Assembly: GCF_000421745.1 (NCBI RefSeq)
Contig: NZ_ATXP01000001.1
Span: forward strand, 1-64,000
DNA: 64,000 bases
Direction of reading: 5' to 3'
Origin: Nesterenkonia alba DSM 19423
GTDB taxonomy: Bacteria; Actinomycetota; Actinomycetes; Actinomycetales; Micrococcaceae
Position numbers and translations under genes: made by a program
The notes under the pieces: model-generated
The model's database searches: none
What the model was told of the DNA's origin: nothing
The model's input: only the letters and a program-made list of their open reading frames with translations
In this document: positions 9,023-18,768 of the stretch, one piece after another
How positions within the stretch are numbered: position 1 is the first letter of the stretch
Layout of the letters: the number at the start of each line of letters is the position of its first letter

Positions 9023-9061
9023 ATAAGGCCCAGCTCCCCTGAACAGGGAACCGGGCCTTAT
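9023..9061 (-). terminator. Terminator of the secE-nusG-rplKA operon
   Basis: Arms ATAAGGCCC (9023-9031) and GGGCCTTAT (9053-9061) pair perfectly, with a further inner pairing CTCCC/GGGAA. It lies about 28 bases past the rplA stop codon on the minus strand. Confidence 0.8.
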
Positions 9062-9088
9062 GGAGCGTGCGGCGGATGCCGCAGTGCA

Positions 9089-9796
9089 TCAGTTCTCGGT
9101 GAAAACCTTGGTCGCGTTCGGGTCCACCGGGATTCCCGGACCGAACGTGGTGGAGACGGTGGCCTTCTGGATGTACCGACCCTTCGAAGCGCTCGGCTTC
9201 AGCCGGAGGATCTCATCCAGAGCCGCGGCGTAGTTCTCCGCCAGCTGCTTCTCATCGAAGCTGGTCTTGCCGATGATGAAGTGCAGGTTGGAGTGCTTAT
9301 CCACGCGGAAGTCGATCTTCCCGCCCTTGATCTCACTGACCGCTTTGGCCACATCCGGGGTCACGGTGCCGGTCTTGGGGTTCGGCATCAGGTTGCGGGG
9401 ACCCAGCACCTTACCCAGCCGACCGACCTTACCCATCATGTCCGGGGAGGCCACGGCGGCGTCGAAGTCCGTCCAGCCCTCAGCGACCTTAGCGATGAGC
9501 TCGTCCCCGCCGACAAAGTCAGCACCGGCCTCTTCAGCCTTGGCCACGTTGTCACCCTGGGTGAAGACCACCACGCGGGCGGTCTTACCGGTGCCGTGGG
9601 GCAGGTTCACGGTGCCGCGGACCATCTGGTCGGCCTTACGGGGATCCACCGAGAGCCGCATGGCGACCTCCACGGTGGCGTCAGTCTTCGAGGGGTTCGT
9701 TTCCTTGGCCAGGGCGACTGCCTCGGCCGGGGAGTAGACAGTGTCTTCGCCGATCTTCTCGGCGGCTGCCCGATATGCTTTGCTGCGCTGTGCCAT
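9089..9796 (-). CDS. rplA: 50S ribosomal protein L1
   Basis: A 235-residue protein of the large-subunit L1 stalk that also binds its own mRNA in many bacteria. The start is the ATG of MAQRSKAYR at 9796, preceded by AAGGAGAG; frames further upstream lack a site. The L1 signature ([37 protein letters not shown]) is complete and the length is normal. It is the last gene of secE-nusG-rplK-rplA and is followed by a hairpin terminator. Unlike in Streptomyces, rplJ does not follow; it lies about 16 kb away on the other strand. Confidence 0.97.
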   Translation of the reverse strand: MAQRSKAYRAAAEKIGEDTVYSPAEAVALAKETNPSKTDATVEVAMRLSVDPRKADQMVRGTVNLPHGTGKTARVVVFTQGDNVAKAEEAGADFVGGDELIAKVAEGWTDFDAAVASPDMMGKVGRLGKVLGPRNLMPNPKTGTVTPDVAKAVSEIKGGKIDFRVDKHSNLHFIIGKTSFDEKQLAENYAAALDEILRLKPSASKGRYIQKATVSTTFGPGIPVDPNATKVFTEN

Positions 9797-9898
9797 CTGC
9801 GTTCTCTCCTTAGCAGTTGTGGTACGCGGGCCGCGCTGGACCCTTCCCACTGGCCCGACGGCGTCGGGCCTTTTCGATGTTGTGGTGCCGAGTACTAC

Positions 9899-10327
9899 TT
9901 ACTCGACGGTGATGCCCATGGAACGGGCGGTGCCGGCCACGATCTTCGAGGCGGCCTCAAGGTCGTTGGCGTTGAGATCTTCCATCTTGGTCTGGGCGAT
10001 CTCTTCCACCTGGGCTTTGCTGAGCTTGCCGACCTTCTCGGTGTGCGGCACGCCGGAACCCTTGGCCACACCGGCAGCCTTCTTGATGAGCTCAGCAGCC
10101 GGCGGGGTCTTGGTGATGAAGGTGAAGGAGCGGTCCTCATAGACCGTGATCTCCACAGGCACCACATTGCCGCGCTGGTTCTCCGTGGCGGCGTTGTAGG
10201 CCTTGCAGAACTCCATGATGTTGACACCGTGCTGACCGAGCGCAGGGCCAATCGGCGGTGCCGGGTTGGCGGCACCTGCCTGGATCTGCAGCTTGATCAG
10301 ACCGGCGACCTTTTTCTTCGGGGCCAT
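9899..10327 (-). CDS. rplK: 50S ribosomal protein L11
   Basis: A 142-residue protein of the GTPase-associated centre and the binding site of thiopeptide antibiotics. The N-terminal [20 protein letters not shown] with its Pro pair, and the C-terminal rRNA-binding domain ending [11 protein letters not shown], are intact. It sits between nusG and rplA with gaps of about 100-130 bases. Confidence 0.97.
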   Translation of the reverse strand: MAPKKKVAGLIKLQIQAGAANPAPPIGPALGQHGVNIMEFCKAYNAATENQRGNVVPVEITVYEDRSFTFITKTPPAAELIKKAAGVAKGSGVPHTEKVGKLSKAQVEEIAQTKMEDLNANDLEAASKIVAGTARSMGITVE

Positions 10328-10454
10328 AATCTGTCCTTACATGCGTTGTTGCTTCCTGCAGCCTCAGGAGCGAGGGTGCAGGGGTGAGCGGACCTGGCCG
10401 GGCCGCTCGGGTCGGCGTCGTACCTCCAAGCATGAAGAGGACGACGCCGAAGCT

Positions 10455-11165
10455 TTAGTAAATCTTTTCCACCTGGTTGAAGTTCAGTGTCACCGGGGTT
10501 TCGCGCTCGAAGATGGACACCAGCACCACCAGCTGGCGGGAGTCCGGGTGGATCTCAGAGATCGTCGCCGGCAGGGTGGCAAACGGCCCATCGGTAACGG
10601 TGACCGACTCACCGACCTCGAAGTCGACCTTGACGTCCTGAGCAGCCGGAGCGGCAGCAGTGGCCTCTTCGCCTTCGACGACTTCAACCTTCTTCTCATC
10701 GCCGGGCTTACCGAGGCGGTGCTCTTTGAGCATCTCGAAGACCTCGTCAATGCTCAGCGGCTGGGGGTCGTGGGCATTGCCGACGAACCCGGTCACACCG
10801 GGGGTGTGGCGCACCACGCCCCAGGACTCATCGGTCAGTTCCATGCGCACCAGCACGTAGCCGGGGATGCGCACACGGTTGACCACCTTGCGCTGGGTGT
10901 TCTTGATCTCGACGACCTCTTCCATGGGGACGTCGATCTCAAAGATGTAGTCCTCCATGTCCTGGGTCTGGATACGCGTCTCCAGGTTGGACTTCACGCG
11001 CTTCTCGTAGCCGGCGTAGGTGTGGACCACATACCAGTCGCCGAGGCCGCGGCGCAGCTGAGCCTTCAGCTCGTCAGCGCGCTCCTCGTAGGACTTCTCC
11101 TCCTCAGCAGGTGTCTCGACAGCCTCGGCCGTCTCGTCCTGCTGCGAAAGTTCCTGTTCAGACAC
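10455..11165 (-). CDS. nusG: Transcription termination/antitermination protein NusG
   Basis: A 236-residue elongation factor that binds RNA polymerase and links it to Rho or the ribosome. An acidic N-terminal extension of about 40 residues precedes the NGN domain ([19 protein letters not shown] to VTGFVGN). A low-complexity insert (about residues 150-180, rich in Glu and Ala) leads to the C-terminal KOW domain ([18 protein letters not shown]). Long N-terminal extensions are normal in actinobacteria. Encoded directly after secE. Confidence 0.96.
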   Translation of the reverse strand: MSEQELSQQDETAEAVETPAEEEKSYEERADELKAQLRRGLGDWYVVHTYAGYEKRVKSNLETRIQTQDMEDYIFEIDVPMEEVVEIKNTQRKVVNRVRIPGYVLVRMELTDESWGVVRHTPGVTGFVGNAHDPQPLSIDEVFEMLKEHRLGKPGDEKKVEVVEGEEATAAAPAAQDVKVDFEVGESVTVTDGPFATLPATISEIHPDSRQLVVLVSIFERETPVTLNFNQVEKIY

Positions 11166-11243
11166 GTTTCTCCTTGGTATGTGTTGTATGCGGTGCGCAC
11201 ACGTCCTCTTGTGCGGTGGCCGGTCTACCCGAGTCGACCAGCG

Positions 11244-11510
11244 CTACGCCTGGGGTCCGACGCCGCCGAAGACGAGTTCAGCCAAGCGGCTGAACACCCA
11301 GTCCAGCCCGGTGACGATCCCGATCACGATGAGCACGAAGACCAGGACCACCAGCGTGTAGTTCACCAGTTCCGACCGGGTCGGAACGATGACTTTCCGC
11401 AGCTCATCAATGACCTGGCGGAGGAACAGCCACACCTTGCCGAAAGGTCCCCGCGGGCCATCTCCGTCGCCGGAGTGGCCCCGGACGTCAGTCTCAGGCG
11501 TCTGGGTCAC
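11244..11510 (-). CDS. secE: Preprotein translocase subunit SecE
   Basis: An 88-residue single-span protein that clamps SecY in the translocase. The start is set at GTG 11510 (MTQTPETD), preceded by GATGGAG; a longer frame exists but has no site and reads back toward the tRNA. The core FLRQVIDELRKVIVPTRSELVNYT and the following membrane helix are diagnostic. It lies between tRNA-Trp and nusG, its usual place. Confidence 0.93.
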   Translation of the reverse strand: MTQTPETDVRGHSGDGDGPRGPFGKVWLFLRQVIDELRKVIVPTRSELVNYTLVVLVFVLIVIGIVTGLDWVFSRLAELVFGGVGPQA

Positions 11511-11586
11511 GAAGACTCCATCTTCTACAAGTGCGGACTCGGTTCGGTGGTGGTGTCCTGCGCAGATCACGGATGATCCTCAGGCG

Positions 11587-11659
11587 CAGGGCAGACAGGA
11601 CTCGAACCTGCAACCTACGGTTTTGGAGACCGTTGCGCTACCAATTGCGCCACTGCCCT
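11587..11659 (-). tRNA. tRNA-Trp (anticodon CCA)
   Basis: Read on the minus strand, the 73 bases fold as a tRNA: acceptor AGGGCAG pairs with CTGCCCT, the D-arm is GCGC...GCGC, the anticodon stem ACGGT/ACCGT holds the loop CTCCAAA with anticodon CCA, and the T-arm is GCAGG TTCGAGT CCTGT. CCA at the 3' end is not encoded. It lies just upstream of secE, as in many Actinobacteria. Confidence 0.95.
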
Positions 11660-11753
11660 AGGAGCCCCAGCAGCCCGCCGCTGAAGCCTGCGCGAAGGCA
11701 CGTTCAGCAGAGGCGTCTAAGACACCAGTGCTCCAGTCTACGCGGCTGCAGCC

Positions 11754-12740
11754 TCAGACTCCAACTTCCTCGTGGGCCAACCGGTTGGCAGTGAGCTGGT
11801 CAAGGACCAGATCGGTGACCAGCCCGGCCGCCAGAGCCCCACGCAGTGCAGGTACTTTATGTGGGCCGTTGACCACACAGATCCGCCGAGGCACTCGGCG
11901 CAGCTCGTCCGGGCGCATTCCGGAACTGCGGGAGTTGAGTTCGATGTCCCGCCAACTGCCATCGGCCCGGAGGAAGACAGTACACACATCCCCGACGGCG
12001 TCCTGCTCGGTGAGGCGATTCAGGTCCTCCCGGCTGAGATAGCCGTCGGCGTAGACCTGCGAGGGTTTGCCCTCGTGGAAGGTGCCCACCCCAAAGACGG
12101 CCAGAGTGGAGCGGCGCTGCAGGTTCAGCACCCGGGAGGTGGACCGCTCCCGCCACAGGGCCTGCTTGGTCTGCTCATAGTCGAAGAACGCCGGCACGGG
12201 GAAGAGATATGCCCGGCCGTGATACGCCTCAGCGAACTGTTCAACGACCCCCAGGCGCAGACTGACTCCACTGGCGGCGTCGTCGGTGGCTCCCGGCTGG
12301 GAATTCACTGACCCGTTGAGTTGAACCACCTGCAGCCCCGGCACTTCCCGGGTGGGTAAGCGGCGGGCCACCGAGGTCATCGTCTGACCCCAGGCGAGCC
12401 CGACGACGGCGTCTTCCTCCACGAGCTGATCGATCACCTGGGCAGCCAACACCGCTACAGCCTCAGCCCGCACACCGGCGTCCTCGTGCGCAGAGGATGC
12501 CGCCACATAGGCGCGGATGCCGTAGTGCTCACCCAGCCGGTACTCCAAGGCGCTGGTGTGCTCACTGGGTGGGTGCAAGCTGATTCGGACGATCCCCTGG
12601 TCGCGGGCGTCCTGCAGGAGGCGGGAGACCGTAGAACGGGATACGCCGAGTTCTCGGGCGATCGACTGCATCGTGCGATGCTGCCCGTAGTACATCTGTG
12701 CAGCGGTGAACTCGAGCTTCTCCCGGAAAGTGCTCGTCAT
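11754..12740 (-). CDS. SorC/DeoR-type sugar-binding transcriptional regulator
   Basis: A 328-residue regulator. The N-terminal helix-turn-helix reads MQSIARELGVSRSTVSRLLQDAR (about residues 22-44). The rest is a SorC-type effector domain of the NagB/RpiA-like fold, which usually senses a phosphorylated sugar. ATG 12740 gives the usual short lead-in to the helix-turn-helix; a GTG at 12797 with GGAG upstream is an alternative start. It is divergent from glpD-glpF-glpK, and a perfect palindrome lies between them, so it is likely the repressor of glycerol use. The effector is probably glycerol 3-phosphate or a related metabolite, by inference. Confidence 0.82.
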   Translation of the reverse strand: MTSTFREKLEFTAAQMYYGQHRTMQSIARELGVSRSTVSRLLQDARDQGIVRISLHPPSEHTSALEYRLGEHYGIRAYVAASSAHEDAGVRAEAVAVLAAQVIDQLVEEDAVVGLAWGQTMTSVARRLPTREVPGLQVVQLNGSVNSQPGATDDAASGVSLRLGVVEQFAEAYHGRAYLFPVPAFFDYEQTKQALWRERSTSRVLNLQRRSTLAVFGVGTFHEGKPSQVYADGYLSREDLNRLTEQDAVGDVCTVFLRADGSWRDIELNSRSSGMRPDELRRVPRRICVVNGPHKVPALRGALAAGLVTDLVLDQLTANRLAHEEVGV

Positions 12741-12761
12741 GAGGCCAGTATGCCCCTGTGG

Positions 12762-12775
12762 TGCACGTTCGTGCA
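12762..12775. promoter_or_regulatory. Likely operator of the SorC-type regulator
   Basis: TGCACGTTCGTGCA is a perfect 14-base palindrome in the short gap between the divergent regulator and glpD. This position lets one site control both directions. Confidence 0.5.
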
Positions 12776-12808
12776 GAGGGATTGTGAAAAAGTCCACGCT
12801 CCGGTGAG

Positions 12809-14662
12809 ATGGGCGTCACTATGAAGCCTCAGCCGATGAACCCCGCCACCCGCGCAGCCGCCCTGGACGCATTTCAGGCCACCACTGCGGAAAAACCCCT
12901 CGATGTCTTGGTGATCGGTGGCGGAGTGGTCGGTGCCGCGGCAGCTTTCGATGCTGCCACCCGCGGGCTGAGCGTCGGGCTCGTCGAAGCCCGGGACCTC
13001 TCCCAAGGGACCTCCTCCCGGTCCTCGAAACTGATCCACGGGGGACTGCGTTACCTGCAGATGCTTGACTTCAAACTGGTGGCTGAGGCGCTGCGCGAAC
13101 GCAACCTCCTGCTGACGAAGACCGCCCCGCACCTGGTGCGGCCGTTGCCTTTCGTCTTCCCCTTCGAGAAGCGGATCTTTGACCGGGCGTTCATCGGCTC
13201 CGGAGTGAGTCTTTATGACAGCCTCTCTTTCGGCTCCTCGGCATTGCACTCCGGGCTGCGCTCAGCCATCACCAGCTCAGGTCGGGTTCCCTTCCACCGT
13301 CATCTGACGCGCAAGGGACTCCAAGAGCGCTTCCCCGCCCTGGACAAGGAGAAGTTCCTTGGGGCCCTGGAGTACTCCGATGCCCAGGTCGACGACGCCA
13401 GGCTCGTGCTCTCGCTGGCTCGTTCGGCACACAGCTTAGGAGCCCACATCGCGACCCGCACCGAAGTGGTCGATTATCTACACACCAGCGAAGACGCCGG
13501 TGAGGAGGGGATGCCACCGGTAGGTGGCGTCGTCGTCCTGGACCGGGAGACCGGTGAACGGATTGAGGTGCACGCTCAGCAGACCATTATGGCCGCCGGG
13601 GTGTGGACCGGGCATCAGCAGCAGCTGGCCTACGGGCAGCAGCCGGGTGAGGACGGCCCAGCCTTACGGGTACTGGCCTCCAAAGGCATCCACATCACCG
13701 TGCCGCGTGAACGGATCCCCGCCCAGGACCATGTGGGGGTTATCACCCAGACCGAGAAGTCCGTGCTGTTCATCATTCCCATGGGGCACTACTGGTCCAT
13801 CGGCACCACCGACACCGCCTGGCATGAGCCGGTCGATGCCGCTGCTCCCAACGCCGCAGACATTGACTACGTACTGGACCACGTCAACGCCGTGCTGGAA
13901 TCTGACCTCACCACTGAGGACGTCATCGGCACCTGGGCTGGCCTGCGTCCGCTGCTGCAGCCGGTCGACGCCGATGCCGCCTCCAGCTCTAAAGTCTCCC
14001 GGGAACACACCGTCATGCGCCTGGCTCCGGGTCTCTCTGCGGTGGCCGGGGGGAAACTCACCACCTACCGGCCCATGGCCGAAGACGCCGTGGACTTCGC
14101 GATTGCTGAATCCTTCAAGGATCGCGATTCACTGACCGAGAGTCTGCCGCTTATTGGGGGCCAGGGATTTGGTGAGTGGGTCGAACGCTCCAGCCAGGTT
14201 GCCGCCGATTACGGGTGGAGTCAGGACACTGTAGACCGGCTGTTGGGTCGGTATGGTTCCCTGCTGGGAGAGCTGCTGGCTCTTATCGACGAGGACTCAT
14301 CCTTGGGTTCTGAGGTCAGCGGTGGGGCTGGATACCTGCGGGCTGAATACGTCTACGCTGCGCGGTTCGAAGGCGCATATCACCTCGAAGACTTCCTCGA
14401 GCGACGCACCCGGCTTTTCCACGAGGTGGCCGACCGGGGGCTCGGGGCCATGGATGAGGTGGTCGATCTGGTAGCCGAGGATCTCGGCTGGGACACCGAG
14501 CGGGTCGACTATGAAAAGCGTGCCTACACCAGCTATGTGGAAGCCCACCGGGCCGCCGAGCAGACCCGCACTGATGCTGAGGCTGCTGAGGCGTTATCCC
14601 GCGCGCTACCGGCTGTCCAGGAGCTAGCCACCACGGAGGAGCCCGATGAAGCGGTTTCCTAA
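12809..14662 (+). CDS. glpD: Aerobic glycerol-3-phosphate dehydrogenase
   Basis: A 617-residue FAD enzyme that oxidises glycerol 3-phosphate to dihydroxyacetone phosphate and passes electrons to quinone at the membrane. The FAD-binding Rossmann motif is VIGGGVVGAAAAFDAATRG (about residues 35-53), followed by SSRSSKLIHGGLRYLQ and a C-terminal DAO_C domain. Either ATG 12809 or ATG 12821 may be the start; neither has an ideal ribosome binding site. It is the first gene of a glpD-glpF-glpK cluster that also feeds pfkA-level glycolysis through triose phosphate. Confidence 0.95.
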   Translation: MGVTMKPQPMNPATRAAALDAFQATTAEKPLDVLVIGGGVVGAAAAFDAATRGLSVGLVEARDLSQGTSSRSSKLIHGGLRYLQMLDFKLVAEALRERNLLLTKTAPHLVRPLPFVFPFEKRIFDRAFIGSGVSLYDSLSFGSSALHSGLRSAITSSGRVPFHRHLTRKGLQERFPALDKEKFLGALEYSDAQVDDARLVLSLARSAHSLGAHIATRTEVVDYLHTSEDAGEEGMPPVGGVVVLDRETGERIEVHAQQTIMAAGVWTGHQQQLAYGQQPGEDGPALRVLASKGIHITVPRERIPAQDHVGVITQTEKSVLFIIPMGHYWSIGTTDTAWHEPVDAAAPNAADIDYVLDHVNAVLESDLTTEDVIGTWAGLRPLLQPVDADAASSSKVSREHTVMRLAPGLSAVAGGKLTTYRPMAEDAVDFAIAESFKDRDSLTESLPLIGGQGFGEWVERSSQVAADYGWSQDTVDRLLGRYGSLLGELLALIDEDSSLGSEVSGGAGYLRAEYVYAARFEGAYHLEDFLERRTRLFHEVADRGLGAMDEVVDLVAEDLGWDTERVDYEKRAYTSYVEAHRAAEQTRTDAEAAEALSRALPAVQELATTEEPDEAVS

Positions 14663-14741
14663 GGCGCTCTGACCCTGCACTTTGCGCGCTGGACTCGGCG
14701 CGTGACTATCAACCCCTTTCACGGCACGACAAAGGAGTCGT

Positions 14742-15482
14742 ATGGAAACGATTGTTCTCTTTGAGGTCTTCGGCACGGCCACCCTGATTCTGCTCGGTGC
14801 CGGCGTCGTCGCGAATGCTCTGCTCTCCGGCACTAAAGGCAACGGTGGCGGCATCGTGCTCATCACCTTCGGGTGGGGGTTCGCAGTGTTCTCCGCGGTG
14901 TATGTCGCCTACGGTTCCGGGGCACACATCAACCCCGCGGTGACCCTGGGGCTGCTAGCTTCCGGTGCAGAAGAGTATGCACCGGGGATTGAGGTCACCG
15001 CCGCGCACACGGTGACCTACATCGTGTCCCAGATCGTCGGTGCCGCCATCGGAGCCGCGCTGGCGTGGCTGGCGTATAAGAAACACTTCGACGAGGAGAC
15101 CGATCCCGGCGCGATCCTCTCGGTGTTCTCCACCGGCCCGGAGCGCCGGCACTACGGGTGGAACACCCTGACCGAGCTCATCGCCACCTACGTGCTGGTG
15201 CTCGTCATCCTGCTGGAGGGTGAGACGCCGGCGGAACTGGGGCCGCTGCCGGTGGCGCTGGTCGTCGTGGTCATCGGTATGTCTTTGGGTGGTCCGACCG
15301 GCTACGCCATCAACCCGGCGCGTGACTTGGGTCCGCGTATCGCCCACGCCCTGCTGCCCATCCCCAATAAGGGTTCCAGTGACTGGTCCTACTCCTGGGT
15401 TCCGGTCCTGGGGCCGGTGCTCGGTGGTCTGCTAGCCGGTGTCAGCGTGGTCGCGCTGCCACTGCTGGGAGCCACCGCATGA
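14742..15482 (+). CDS. glpF: Glycerol uptake facilitator (aquaglyceroporin)
   Basis: A 246-residue MIP-family channel with six membrane segments. Both NPA loops are present: HINPAVTLG, and INPARDLGPR, where the Asp after NPAR marks glycerol facilitators rather than water-only channels. A clear AAAGGAG precedes the ATG. It lies between glpD and glpK and supplies glycerol to the kinase. Confidence 0.95.
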   Translation: METIVLFEVFGTATLILLGAGVVANALLSGTKGNGGGIVLITFGWGFAVFSAVYVAYGSGAHINPAVTLGLLASGAEEYAPGIEVTAAHTVTYIVSQIVGAAIGAALAWLAYKKHFDEETDPGAILSVFSTGPERRHYGWNTLTELIATYVLVLVILLEGETPAELGPLPVALVVVVIGMSLGGPTGYAINPARDLGPRIAHALLPIPNKGSSDWSYSWVPVLGPVLGGLLAGVSVVALPLLGATA

Positions 15483-15552
15483 GCCGGCCGATTACGTGAC
15501 CTACTCCCTCACCACCTATTGACCCGGACAACCCCTAGAGCAAAGGATGTCG

Positions 15553-17091
15553 ATGATGACACAGCACACAGCAGACTCCGGTACCAAGTACGTTCTGGCC
15601 ATCGACCAAGGCACCACCTCAACCCGCGCAGTGGTTTTCGACCGGGCTGGTGACCTGGTGGCCTCCGGTCAGCGGGAGCACCAGCAGATCTTCCCGCAGG
15701 CCGGCTGGGTGGAGCACGACGCCGTCGAGATTTGGCGCAACACCCGGGAGGTGATCGGCTTGGCCCTGGCTGATGCGGATGTCAACCGGCACAGCCTGGC
15801 CGCTGTGGGGATCACCAACCAGCGTGAGACCACGGTGGTGTGGGATAAGCACACCGGTGAGCCCGTCTACAACGCGATCGTCTGGCAGGACACCCGCACC
15901 CAGAAGATCTGTGACGAACTGGCCGGGGACGAAGGCCCGGACAAGTACAAGGAGCGAGTGGGGCTGCCACTGGCGACCTATTTCGCCGGGCCGAAGATCC
16001 GCTGGATCCTTGACAATGTCGAGGGAGCCCGTGAGCGCGCTGAAGCCGGAGACCTGCTCTTTGGCACCACCGATTCCTGGCTGATTTGGAACCTCACCGG
16101 CGGGCCGAATGGGGGTATTCACATCACTGATGTGACGAATGCTTCCCGCACCATGTTGATGAATATCGACACTCTCGACTGGAATGAGGAGATCGCCGCG
16201 GAGATGGGCGTGCCGGTCTCCATGTTGCCGGAGATCCGGTCTTCCTCCGAGGTGTACGGCCACGGCCGGAAGGAATCGCTGCTCATCGACACCCCGATCA
16301 GTGGGATCCTCGGTGACCAGCAGGCTGCTACGTTCGGGCAGGCCTGTTTCACACCCGGTCAGGGGAAGAACACCTACGGCACCGGTAACTTCATGCTGAT
16401 GAACACCGGGGAGGAGATCGTCCGGTCCGAGAACGGTCTGCTCACCACTGTGGCCTACCGGCTCGGTGACGGTGAGCCCGTCTATGCGCTGGAGGGCTCC
16501 ATCGCGGTGACCGGTTCGCTGGTGCAGTGGCTGCGGGACAACCTGGGGATTATCTCTTCGGCGCCCGAGGTGGAGACCAAGGCCAAGCAAGTCGACGATA
16601 ACGGCGGCACCTACATTGTGCCGGCGTTCTCCGGGCTGTTCGCCCCGTACTGGAAGTCCGATGCCCGCGGCGTCATCGTGGGGCTCACCCGGTATGTGAA
16701 CCAGAACCACATCTGCCGGGCCGCCTTGGAATCAACCGCCTACCAGTCCGCTGAGGTGGTGGAGGCCATGGCCGCCGATGCCGGTGAGGCGTTGGTGGAG
16801 CTGAAGGTCGATGGCGGGATGGTCGTCAATGAGACGCTCATGCAGTTCCAGGCCGATGTGCTCGGAGTGGATGTGGTCCGTCCCAAGGTCATTGAGACTA
16901 CGGCGCTGGGTGCTGCCTACGCTGCCGGGCTGGCCGTCGGGTTCTGGGAGTCCACCGAGGATGTCGTGGCCAACTGGACTGAGGACAAGCGCTGGAGCCC
17001 GCAGATTGACGATGCTGAGCGGCAGAAGCTGCTGCGTAGTTGGAAGAAGGCGGTGACCCGGTCCTTCGATTGGGCCGACGACGACGCCTGA
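15553..17091 (+). CDS. glpK: Glycerol kinase
   Basis: A FGGY-family kinase of about 512 residues that traps glycerol as glycerol 3-phosphate. It opens with [16 protein letters not shown] (phosphate-binding loop) and carries the FGGY signatures near [15 protein letters not shown] and the [18 protein letters not shown] region. Three ATG codons lie close together (15547, 15553, 15556). The AAAGGA at 15542-15547 is correctly spaced only for 15553 or 15556. Third gene of the glp cluster. Confidence 0.96.
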   Translation: MMTQHTADSGTKYVLAIDQGTTSTRAVVFDRAGDLVASGQREHQQIFPQAGWVEHDAVEIWRNTREVIGLALADADVNRHSLAAVGITNQRETTVVWDKHTGEPVYNAIVWQDTRTQKICDELAGDEGPDKYKERVGLPLATYFAGPKIRWILDNVEGARERAEAGDLLFGTTDSWLIWNLTGGPNGGIHITDVTNASRTMLMNIDTLDWNEEIAAEMGVPVSMLPEIRSSSEVYGHGRKESLLIDTPISGILGDQQAATFGQACFTPGQGKNTYGTGNFMLMNTGEEIVRSENGLLTTVAYRLGDGEPVYALEGSIAVTGSLVQWLRDNLGIISSAPEVETKAKQVDDNGGTYIVPAFSGLFAPYWKSDARGVIVGLTRYVNQNHICRAALESTAYQSAEVVEAMAADAGEALVELKVDGGMVVNETLMQFQADVLGVDVVRPKVIETTALGAAYAAGLAVGFWESTEDVVANWTEDKRWSPQIDDAERQKLLRSWKKAVTRSFDWADDDA

Positions 17092-17107
17092 GAAGCTCTG
17101 ATGAGGT

Positions 17108-17139
17108 CGCCTGGGCTGGGTCTATCCCCAGCTCAGGCG
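17108..17139. terminator. Hairpin between convergent glpK and the Fes-domain gene
   Basis: CGCCTGGGCTGGG (17108-17120) pairs with CCCAGCTCAGGCG (17127-17139), with one mismatch and a 6-base loop. It overlaps the 3' end of the minus-strand gene and lies 17 bases after the glpK stop. Confidence 0.65.
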
Positions 17140-17630
17140 GCGGGCACTTCGACAAAAGACTGCAGGGTGCCCTCAGCTGTGCGGATCCGTTCGGGATTCT
17201 TCTGGTCCAACCGGGTGGCGGGCATCAGATCCCGCAGCGGGCAGATTCCCTGTGCAGCACGCCAGGGTGGCATGCAGAAGCCGACACACTCGTAGAAGCT
17301 GTAAGCAGCCCGCCAGCCCAGGGGGACCCGGTAGCTGAGCGCGAAGATGCCGTCACCGAGGAATTCCATCTCGGAACGTTCGGGCTGGTGCTCATCAGTG
17401 AGGCCTTCGATGAGCAACAGCACAGTGTGTACCTCAGAGACCTGCCGCAGGAACGTGACAGTGGCGGTGCCGGTGGCCTCATCCGGTTCGATGAGCGGCC
17501 AGGTCCGGGCGCGCCAATACAGAGGCAGCTCGGGTACCGGGACCCGAACTACCTGATGCGTGACGGATTGCGTCCCGCGACTGGGCGCTGAGCCGGCCAG
17601 ATCCAGCTCATCGAGATAGGCAACGCTCAT
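17133..17630 (-). CDS. Stand-alone enterochelin esterase N-terminal-like domain protein
   Basis: A 165-residue protein resembling only the N-terminal domain of Fes-type siderophore esterases: FLRQVSEVHTVLLLIEGLTD, a Met-Glu-Phe strand, then FALSYRVPLGWRAAYSFYEC, and an ending like the linker that normally leads into the esterase domain (QKNPER...SFVEVPAA). The hydrolase domain with its catalytic Ser and His is absent. The gene starts only 18 bases after the stop of the full-length Fes-like gene, in the same frame, so the pair probably arose by duplication and loss. It may be a siderophore-binding accessory protein or a remnant; the intact frame and ATG favour expression. Confidence 0.7.
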   Translation of the reverse strand: MSVAYLDELDLAGSAPSRGTQSVTHQVVRVPVPELPLYWRARTWPLIEPDEATGTATVTFLRQVSEVHTVLLLIEGLTDEHQPERSEMEFLGDGIFALSYRVPLGWRAAYSFYECVGFCMPPWRAAQGICPLRDLMPATRLDQKNPERIRTAEGTLQSFVEVPAA

Positions 17631-17648
17631 GTATCCATTTTGGCAGAT

Positions 17649-18752
17649 TCACGATGCTCTGGCGAGTTGGAGCAATTCCAGCCCTTCAATGAGCCGATCC
17701 CGCCACACGATCCAGTCATGCCCGCCCACGAAGCTGCGCCGGACCACGTGGATTCCTCGTGCCTGGAGGTGAGGTGCGGCCTCGTGATGAGCCTCGGTGA
17801 GCATGGGCTCCAGAGTGCCGACGTCAAGCACGATGCGTTGACCCGGTCCCGCTGATTCAGCCGCTAGCTCCCACGCACGGCGGTTGGAGTCATCCTCAGC
17901 CCAGAAGGAAGCTGAGAGGGCGACTGCCTCGCGGACTCGATCCGGACGGCTCAGAGCCCAATATGTTGCGGCAAGTCCTCCGTAGGAGGCGCCCATCGGA
18001 ATGACCGGTCCGGAACTGAACTCCTCGCATAGCCTCAGCACCTCATCGCGGAACAGGGCTCCGAAGCGAAGGTCCTTCGTACGTGTTTCGGTATCCATAG
18101 CGTCGATGGCCAGTACCGCCGCTGGTGGTTCCGGCAGGTGGTGGAGGTGTTCGAAGAGTCCCATCTGAGTGAACTCCGCGCCATCGAAGACCACGACTAC
18201 CGGTGCATGTGGGTCTGGAGATATCCGGCGGCACCACAGGGTTCGCTCCTTGCCTGCCAGGCGTCGTTTCTGGATTTCCAGGTTTGCGCTCTGATGGTGC
18301 GGGGGCACTCCCGGAACCCAGCGTTGAGGAGGAGCATCCGGTGTGGCTGTTTCAAAGACGCTTCGCCGAGAGTTCAGCGGCCACCACGGGCCTGACTGAT
18401 TGGCCGGGCGCAGGGCTCGGGACATCACTGCTAGCCACCATTGGCGGTGGTCTGCTCCCTGCTGAGGGTGTTCGATCCGTTCCGGGCTGGCGTAGAAGGT
18501 GTAACTGCCGCGCCACTGGCGAGGGATATTCAAGGTGATGCTGTAGCGGCTGCCTTCGCGCTGGAGAATTCCACCGCGCGGATTGGTGCGGCCGGTCAGA
18601 CTGCAGTCGAGCATCACCTCCGCTGTTCCAGGGGGTATGGCTGAAGTGGGAATACTGAACTTACCCTCCCAGTCCTCCCCGCGGTCCCGGAAAACGGGGG
18701 AGCTGGGATCTGCTACGGGGTTGGCAGTCGACGTTGTCAGATGTAGGGGCAT
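17649..18752 (-). CDS. Fes-type ferric siderophore esterase
   Basis: A cytoplasmic hydrolase of about 367 residues that cleaves imported ferric siderophores to release iron. The N-terminal Fes domain is recognisable at SITLNIPRQWRGSYTFYASPE. The esterase D-like C-terminal domain has VVVFDGAEF, the nucleophile elbow GASYGG, and GGHDWIVWRD with the catalytic His. ATG 18752 is the most likely start, although no strong ribosome binding site is seen and the frame stays open upstream over the divergent promoter. It is divergent from the siderophore importer and likely shares its iron control. Confidence 0.82.
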   Translation of the reverse strand: MPLHLTTSTANPVADPSSPVFRDRGEDWEGKFSIPTSAIPPGTAEVMLDCSLTGRTNPRGGILQREGSRYSITLNIPRQWRGSYTFYASPERIEHPQQGADHRQWWLAVMSRALRPANQSGPWWPLNSRRSVFETATPDAPPQRWVPGVPPHHQSANLEIQKRRLAGKERTLWCRRISPDPHAPVVVVFDGAEFTQMGLFEHLHHLPEPPAAVLAIDAMDTETRTKDLRFGALFRDEVLRLCEEFSSGPVIPMGASYGGLAATYWALSRPDRVREAVALSASFWAEDDSNRRAWELAAESAGPGQRIVLDVGTLEPMLTEAHHEAAPHLQARGIHVVRRSFVGGHDWIVWRDRLIEGLELLQLARAS

Positions 18753-18768
18753 GAGGCAGACCTTACAG

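Larger units (their letters stand above)
8659..9088. other. 430-bp intergenic region with promoter and terminator
   Basis: It holds the promoter of the minus-strand LAQTG gene (8742-8770) and the terminator of the minus-strand rplA operon (9023-9061). The AT-richer middle (about 8860-8960) shows no open frame with a ribosome binding site and no RNA I recognise. Confidence 0.5.
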
